Shown here: in pieces, positions 58,874 through 64,000 of the stretch
Numbering within the stretch: the first letter of the stretch is position 1
Layout: each line of letters starts with the position of its first letter
Source of the DNA: Spirosoma endbachense
GTDB lineage: Bacteria > Bacteroidota > Bacteroidia > Cytophagales > Spirosomataceae
Assembly (NCBI RefSeq): GCF_010233585.1
Contig: NZ_CP045997.1
Coordinates: forward strand, 4,033,715-4,097,714
Length of the DNA stretch: 64,000 nucleotides
Direction of reading: 5' to 3'
Notes under the pieces: model-generated
Databases searched by the model: none
What the model saw: only the letters and a program-made list of their open reading frames with translations
What the model was told of the DNA's origin: nothing
Made by a program: the position numbers and the translations under genes

Positions 58874-58899
58874 ACGACCGGGCCAAATGACCCAGTCGT
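58874..58899 (-). terminator. Hairpin terminator after the GapN-like gene
   Basis: ACGACCGGG (58874-58882) pairs with 58891-58899 with one mismatch; on the minus strand it is followed by a T-rich tract (TTTGTTTTTTGG). It lies 38 bp downstream of the stop at 58937. Confidence 0.6.
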
Positions 58900-58936
58900 A
58901 TTTCAACCGAAAATTGCCTGTGGTTCCAAACAAATT

Positions 58937-60562
58937 CTAAAAGATAAAATTTGTTGACAGAAATTTCGATTTATGCTCACTAATAATGTCATTCAGTATC
59001 TCTTTATTGGAAACTGTATCTTTGGTTGCAACCACCGTTCGGATAGAAAACGATCGTAGTGCATCCTCAACAGACAGCGTTCCTTCGGCCGAATCTTTGC
59101 GCCCTGTAAACGGGAATGTATCGGGCCCGCGCTGGCATTGAGCATTGATATTGACACGGCTTACCTGATTGACAAGCGGGTCGATCAACTCAGCAATCTG
59201 ATCGGTGTCGGTTCCAAAAATACTCACCTGCTGGCCATAGTCGGCAGTAATGATGTAATTGATGGGCTCCTCGATAGAGTCGAACGGTATTACCGGAACA
59301 ACGGGGCCAAACTGTTCTTCACGATACAGTTTCATTCCTTCCAGAACAGGGTAAACAACGGCGGGCTTGAACAGCGATCCAGCCATCTGTCCACCACTTT
59401 CATTTATGACAGTTGCACCTCCGGCCTGCGCTTCACGAATACATTCAGCCAGATAATCAGGTTTGCTAGGTTCAGGCAAAGGCGTGATTTGAGCACCGGC
59501 ATCCCACGGCATTCCTGGTTTCAACTTACTCACTTCCGGTCCGAAGCGACGCAGAAACTCGTCGGCAACTGAACGGTGTACCCAGATGATTTTGATGGCT
59601 GTGCACCGTTGACCATTAAACGAAAGCGATCCGAGCAGGCATTCTTTTACGGCTACATCCAGGTCGGCATCGGGCAGAATAATTGCCGCATTTTTAGCAT
59701 CCAGACTCATTACCGACCGGAGCCGGTTGAGCTTCGGATGGAATCGCTGTAATTCATCGGCTACACGGCTAGAGCCAATCAGCGTCAGTACATTGATCTT
59801 ACCCGACTTCATAACGGGCGGAATCACATTGGCTCCACGACCATAGAGCGAGTTGACAACACCTTTCGGAAAGCTCGTACGGAAGGCTTCCAGTAACGGA
59901 TAGTGTAGCAGGGAACCGTGTTTAGGCGTCTTAAACAGAATGGTGTTGCCCATCAGAATGCTTGGAATGAGCGTTGTATACGTCTCATTAAGCGGGTAGT
60001 TAAACGGCCCCATTGCTAAGACGACACCCAGCGGAGACCGCCGGATTTGCCCAATAATTCCTTCTTCAATGCGAAATCGGGAGCTTGCGCGGTCGATGTT
60101 TTTGAGTGCATCAATGGTGTCGTAGATGTATTTGACCGTCCGATCAAACTCCTTGATCGAGTCGGCCAGATTCTTGCCAATCTCCCACATCATCAAATTA
60201 ATCACCAGCTGCCGCTTTTCCAGCATTTTGCCGATGAAGGTTTCCATGCACCGAACGCGGCCCTCGATGGACATGGTTGGCCACTCTCCCCTACCGTTGT
60301 CATAGGCATTGACGGCAGACTCTAAAGCTTCGAGCGCTTCCTTATCGGTCGTGACCGGGAAACTCCCAACGAGTACACGTTCTAGAGTACCCCCTTCGGC
60401 GGGTATACAGATGGGCGAGTATACCTCCGAAACGGGACCACTCCAGTGGCGCATTTCTCCATTAATCAGGTATTCGCGCTGGTGAATCGGTTCAATACGG
60501 TAGTCGGCCGGAATAGCCGACACATTCGATGGGAAAAGACTGGCTAGCTGAGAATCATTCAT
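58937..60562 (-). CDS. gapN: NADP-dependent glyceraldehyde-3-phosphate dehydrogenase-like aldehyde dehydrogenase (GapN type)
   Basis: 541 aa ALDH fold, longer than typical GapN (about 475-500) by N-terminal residues. Catalytic Cys in LSFNGQRCTAIKI; oxyanion Asn in MGPFNYPLNET; NADP-binding region ILFKTPKHGS and LTLIGSSRVADEL; late motif REEQFGPVVPVIPFDS. The segment aligning with ELGGKD, which carries the general-base Glu in GapN, reads SLDAKNAAIILPDADLD, without the Glu. It would oxidise glyceraldehyde-3-phosphate to 3-phosphoglycerate with NADP. Stand-alone gene, followed by a terminator. Confidence 0.82.
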   Translation of the reverse strand: MNDSQLASLFPSNVSAIPADYRIEPIHQREYLINGEMRHWSGPVSEVYSPICIPAEGGTLERVLVGSFPVTTDKEALEALESAVNAYDNGRGEWPTMSIEGRVRCMETFIGKMLEKRQLVINLMMWEIGKNLADSIKEFDRTVKYIYDTIDALKNIDRASSRFRIEEGIIGQIRRSPLGVVLAMGPFNYPLNETYTTLIPSILMGNTILFKTPKHGSLLHYPLLEAFRTSFPKGVVNSLYGRGANVIPPVMKSGKINVLTLIGSSRVADELQRFHPKLNRLRSVMSLDAKNAAIILPDADLDVAVKECLLGSLSFNGQRCTAIKIIWVHRSVADEFLRRFGPEVSKLKPGMPWDAGAQITPLPEPSKPDYLAECIREAQAGGATVINESGGQMAGSLFKPAVVYPVLEGMKLYREEQFGPVVPVIPFDSIEEPINYIITADYGQQVSIFGTDTDQIAELIDPLVNQVSRVNINAQCQRGPDTFPFTGRKDSAEGTLSVEDALRSFSIRTVVATKDTVSNKEILNDIISEHKSKFLSTNFIF

Positions 60563-60761
60563 AAAAAATAGATTGAAAGGAGAACGGCGGCAAACGTCGC
60601 TATTCGCGGAATGAATTCCAACCCGGTAGCCAATAAAAGTAAGCAGTGACTAACTTATTGAGTAGTTAGTACAGCCAAAAACGATTCTGATTTTGTAATT
60701 AATCCTGGTGTTCAGCAAATTTCGATAACCCACCGATTACCCGTTCACTTCGGCCGTATGT

Positions 60762-61454
60762 TCATAACAGATTGAGCCGATTCATCAATTCTGATTTATT
60801 GGCTCGACTGATCGGAATCACTTTATTGCTGATTACCAGCGTATTTTCTTCAATATCAACGATCTTATCCAGATGAACGATAAAGGATCGATGTACGCGA
60901 AGAAACTGGCTACCTAGTTTTTCTTCCAGGTATTTCATTGTTGTATAGACAATATGCGTCTGTGTTGGAGTAAAAATTTTCACATAGTCACCCGTGTTTT
61001 CGATGTAAGAAATTGTATCAAACGGCAGTCGAATATATCGTCCCTCGGACTTAATGTATATCTCCTGTCGCCCAATGGCTGAATTTGGTTTAGCGCGGCT
61101 ATTCAGTTCCAATACTTTCTCAACGGCTATGTTGAAACGGGGCAGCGTAATTGGTTTTTTAAGGTAGTCGGTCACCTGGTATTGAAAGGCGTCGAAAGCG
61201 TATTCGGTTTTACTGGTCGTTAAAACCACAAACGGGATCGACGGCAGCTTTTCCAGCATCTCAAAACCGGTTAAGCCTGGCAATTCAATATCCAGCCAAA
61301 TCAAATCAACCATTTGTTCAGCCAGAAAATCCAATGCGGTAGTGGCGCTGTCAAAAGCACCTAAAACTTCTAACGAACCGTGTTGTTCACAAAGTCGTTG
61401 CAACGACTTGCGAGACATCAGTTCATCTTCAACAATAATACAGGTCAAAACCAT
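60762..61454 (-). CDS. LytTR family response regulator
   Basis: 230 aa. Receiver domain (1-120) with IIVEDELMS, phosphoacceptor Asp55 in LIWLDIELPGLTG and Lys in TDYLKKPITL. LytTR DNA-binding domain (about 135-230): IYIKSEGRYIRLPFDTISYI, GDYVKIFTP, FLRVHRSFIVHLDKI and a closing VIPISRANKSELMNRL. Starts 9 bp after the hybrid kinase stop, so they are one operon. Its targets are unknown. Confidence 0.94.
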   Translation of the reverse strand: MVLTCIIVEDELMSRKSLQRLCEQHGSLEVLGAFDSATTALDFLAEQMVDLIWLDIELPGLTGFEMLEKLPSIPFVVLTTSKTEYAFDAFQYQVTDYLKKPITLPRFNIAVEKVLELNSRAKPNSAIGRQEIYIKSEGRYIRLPFDTISYIENTGDYVKIFTPTQTHIVYTTMKYLEEKLGSQFLRVHRSFIVHLDKIVDIEENTLVISNKVIPISRANKSELMNRLNLL

Positions 61455-61463
61455 GGTCTATAA

Positions 61464-64000
61464 CTACGATAGCTTTTGTGCTTCTTCTTCCAAAACAGGA
61501 ATCATTTCATTAGTTTTTACGATAATATCGTTACAATATATTTGCAATATTTCATTTTCAGATCCTTGCTTTATTATCTTTTCCAATTGAACCATTTTTT
61601 CTTCAAGTATCGACAAACCCACCATGCCAAAGGTCGGTTTTAGCTTGTGTACTTTGCGCGACAATAGGGTACGGTTTTGCTCCAGGCACAGTGTTGATAA
61701 CTCATTGATTTCAGGGATGATATCTGTCAGAAAGGTTGAGAACATTTCAGCTGCGTAGGCGGTATCGGTTCCATATAAAAGCGTTAATCGCTCCCGATCA
61801 ATTACATTTTCGGCATCGGCCTGAAGCTCAGCTGGCGCATACCGCTGTAGTAAATCACGAAGCTGGGCAGGCTCAAATGGCTTGGTCAGGAAATCGTTCA
61901 TTCCTGCCTCCAGCGCTATATTTTTATGATCGAGCATGGCCGATGCGGTTAAAGCGATAATTGGGATATGCTGATTGGGATTGTGCGTACTTCTAATGGC
62001 AACAGTTGCTTCATAGCCATTCATAATGGGCATCTGTATATCCATCAGAATGATATCGAAGCGCTGTTTTTTAGCTTCTTCAACGGCCTGTTTACCATCC
62101 AGTGCAAGCGTATAGGGCATGTTCCATTTGGTAAGCAGGCTACTGATATACTTCTGATTCATGAGGTTATCCTCTACAACCAGAATATGACAAACCTTTA
62201 GTTCGTCAGCCATCGAGGCATCTCCGACAGCGGATGGTGCGGGTTCAGCCAATGCGTCGCCTTTGCGAAATGGGAGCATAAACGTAAACTGGCTGCCCTC
62301 TCCCTCCCGGCTCTTGACAGCTATAGTACCGCCCTGAATTTCAACCAGTTCCTTCGTTATAGCAAGGCCCAGGCCGGTTCCTTTGTGCTTATGCCCCTGT
62401 GGATTTACCTGCTTAAATTTCTGAAACACTACCTCCAGTTTTTCCTCCGGAATACCTATACCGGTATCAGCGACCGTAAATTCGATCCAGTAATTTGTTT
62501 CATCCTGCTTTCTGATCCGGGCCGTAATCTGAATACTTCCTTCCTCGGTAAATTTTTCAGCGTTTCCAACCAGATTCATCAATATCTGGTTTAACATCAC
62601 ATCATCCCCAATAAAATTATCGGTGATTCGGGCATCGAGCATCACATCAATGTCGATCGGGCGGCCCTGAATTTTCATTTCAAACACTTTTTGAACAGCC
62701 CTGAGCAGGCCCCCCAGATCGAATGGTCGGGCATATACCTCAATTCGGCCGGCTTCTATTTTGGTCATATCCAGCAGATCGGAGATTAGACTATGTAAAA
62801 AATCAGCAGATGTTTTCAGAATATCAATGTACTCCCGTTGTTGACGGCTTGGCTGCGTATCAAAGAGCAGGTGCGACATGCCAATAATGGCATTGAGGGG
62901 CGTTCTGATCTCATGGCTCATGTTAGCCAGAAACTGCTTTTCAGCCTGCCGGGCATCGTCGGCAATCTGTTTTGCCTTCTCCAGTTCCTCTTCCAGCTGC
63001 TTACGTTCAGTCAGGTCATAGTGAATGCCCATCGAACCAACAATTGATCCCTCTTCGTCCAGAATGGGAACGCCACTGACCAGCACCCAAATGCGGCTAC
63101 CGTCCCGTTTCACAAGCTGTAATTCGTAAGACCCCGCATTTCCCTGCTGCCGCTCGCGTTGCTGCTGGTTAATAACAGTGTTAAATTCGGGAGCAACCAG
63201 AAACTCATCGGCTTTTTTACCAATCAGCTCGTTTTCTGTATAGCCGATCATCTTACAGAACCGCTCGTAAGACCGAATAATCCTCTGGTCATTGTCTACT
63301 TCCAGCAACCCCAGTTCCATGTTATTCATAATCCCCCGGTACTTTTCTTCACTTCGGCGAATACGTTCGCGAGCCAGGTATTTTTCGGTGACATCACTGT
63401 ACTTCCACAAATGCCCCATAAACTCCTCACCGAAGTAAATGGGGACATAATCGCGCTCCAGAATACGGCCATTCACCATCCTGATTTCCTCACCGACCGT
63501 TGCCTGGCGATTCTGAACCAGTTGTTCAATCTGCTGAACAAATCCGTTCGGATCTTCCATCAAATGCTTGAATTGCTCGGCCGATTGGGAATAATCGAGC
63601 CCGATCAATTGCTGCGGACTTTCTTTAACATCAAAAATGTCGCAAAACAACTGATTGACCAGAATGACACGTCGTTGTTCATCTTTAACCAGCACCCCGG
63701 ATTGCAGGCTGGTTATAAGCGTCGAGAGTCGGGTTTGGGTGGTCTGTAATTCTATTTCGGTCTGTTTACGATCGGACACATCGCGCGCTACGGCCACGAG
63801 TTCGCTTATTTCGTTGTTGTTATTAATCGATCGAACCGTCTGACCGATCCAGACAATACGCCCATCTTTGGCAACTACCGGGAACTCAGTATAGGTACTA
63901 TCCAGGCGCTCAAGCAGCATCGTCTGATAAAACTCGACGAGCTGTTTTCGATAGCCAGGCGCTACAAAATCCGTAAAATGCTTACCGACAAACTCCTGTT
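61464..64000 (-). CDS. PAS-domain hybrid histidine kinase (partial, runs off right edge)
   Basis: At least 845 codons; the frame stays open to the window edge (QEFVGKHFTDFVAPGY lies upstream of the first internal ATG at 63920). Order in the visible part: partial PAS, PAS with ILVNQLFCDIFDVKESP, PAS with YRGIMNNMELGLLEVDND, coiled coil, HisKA FLANMSHEIRTPLNAII, HATPase DTGIGIPEEKLEVVF and KGTGLGLAITKEL, receiver (VVEDNLMNQKYI, Asp in ILMDIQMPIMNGYEA), and C-terminal Hpt (SRKVHKLKPTFGMVG). A phosphorelay kinase for the adjacent LytTR regulator. No transmembrane helix is seen in the visible part. Confidence 0.95.
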   Translation of the reverse strand, partial: QEFVGKHFTDFVAPGYRKQLVEFYQTMLLERLDSTYTEFPVVAKDGRIVWIGQTVRSINNNNEISELVAVARDVSDRKQTEIELQTTQTRLSTLITSLQSGVLVKDEQRRVILVNQLFCDIFDVKESPQQLIGLDYSQSAEQFKHLMEDPNGFVQQIEQLVQNRQATVGEEIRMVNGRILERDYVPIYFGEEFMGHLWKYSDVTEKYLARERIRRSEEKYRGIMNNMELGLLEVDNDQRIIRSYERFCKMIGYTENELIGKKADEFLVAPEFNTVINQQQRERQQGNAGSYELQLVKRDGSRIWVLVSGVPILDEEGSIVGSMGIHYDLTERKQLEEELEKAKQIADDARQAEKQFLANMSHEIRTPLNAIIGMSHLLFDTQPSRQQREYIDILKTSADFLHSLISDLLDMTKIEAGRIEVYARPFDLGGLLRAVQKVFEMKIQGRPIDIDVMLDARITDNFIGDDVMLNQILMNLVGNAEKFTEEGSIQITARIRKQDETNYWIEFTVADTGIGIPEEKLEVVFQKFKQVNPQGHKHKGTGLGLAITKELVEIQGGTIAVKSREGEGSQFTFMLPFRKGDALAEPAPSAVGDASMADELKVCHILVVEDNLMNQKYISSLLTKWNMPYTLALDGKQAVEEAKKQRFDIILMDIQMPIMNGYEATVAIRSTHNPNQHIPIIALTASAMLDHKNIALEAGMNDFLTKPFEPAQLRDLLQRYAPAELQADAENVIDRERLTLLYGTDTAYAAEMFSTFLTDIIPEINELSTLCLEQNRTLLSRKVHKLKPTFGMVGLSILEEKMVQLEKIIKQGSENEILQIYCNDIIVKTNEMIPVLEEEAQKLS

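Noticed and set aside
63159..63749. Open frame of 196 codons on the plus strand
   Set aside because: Antisense to the hybrid histidine kinase and made of its complementary codons; no independent support.

Overview
The window looks like chromosome of a Bacteroidota bacterium of the Cytophagales, probably close to Spirosoma. The reasons are a type IX secretion sorting domain on the ELWxxDGT-repeat protein, secreted polysaccharide enzymes (GH32, CE15, GH43, GH97, a DUF1080 protein), LytS/LytTR two-component pairs, almost no Shine-Dalgarno sequences, promoter elements resembling the Bacteroidota -7 box (TAnnTTTG), and intermediate GC content. This is inferred from gene content; no 16S rRNA or tRNA gene is visible.

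Region 1 (1-20.6 kb) is a redox island, mostly on the minus strand. A LytTR/LytS pair at the left edge is followed by a seven-gene operon running 7819 to 1574: 2Fe-2S subunit, diheme cytochrome c, Tat-exported molybdopterin subunit, alpha/beta hydrolase, ABM monooxygenase, carboxymuconolactone-decarboxylase-like protein and cupin. Next come two aldo/keto reductases, a flavodoxin and two tandem DUF4440 proteins, then a divergent AraC-family regulator. A PQQ-type sugar dehydrogenase and a second molybdenum hydroxylase set (molybdopterin subunit, 2Fe-2S subunit, XdhC) complete the island. Three minus-strand transcription units start from promoters sharing a gap-free 39-bp element placed exactly 22 bp upstream of a -7-like box (7907-7975, 12002-12070, 19065-19133). 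The middle copy lies between the regulator and an aldo/keto reductase. This looks like one AraC-controlled regulon for oxidation of a carbonyl or aromatic substrate outside the cytoplasm, with NADPH- and flavin-based reduction inside. I regard it as the most interesting system in the window. Two carboxylesterase remnants flank the second molybdenum set.

Region 2 (20.6-31.5 kb) holds GH32, a CE15-like esterase, the ELWxxDGT surface protein, a GNAT acetyltransferase bracketed by related palindromes, GH43, and a group of small stress or detoxification genes (ABM protein, DJ-1-like protein, two alpha/beta hydrolases). Region 3 (31.7-46.7 kb) contains a TPR histidine kinase followed by a sigma-54 response regulator split by a frameshift, a nonsense-mutated DUF1801 gene, a RibD-like reductase, GH97, a zinc alcohol dehydrogenase overlapping an esterase, a DJ-1-like protein, transposase debris and a PA14-type esterase.

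Region 4 (46.7-64 kb) is more housekeeping: mnmA, a DUF1080 protein, a HAD phosphatase, agmatine deiminase, two SurA/PpiD-type chaperones, MoxR, an ABC ATPase, a GapN-like dehydrogenase and a LytTR regulator paired with a large PAS hybrid kinase that runs off the right edge.

Two themes recur. First, long, often perfect inverted repeats (24-38 bp arms) of unrelated sequence sit in intergenic positions. Second, several genes carry a single-base lesion (7472, 30520, 32960, 36715), which reflects either recent decay or assembly error.
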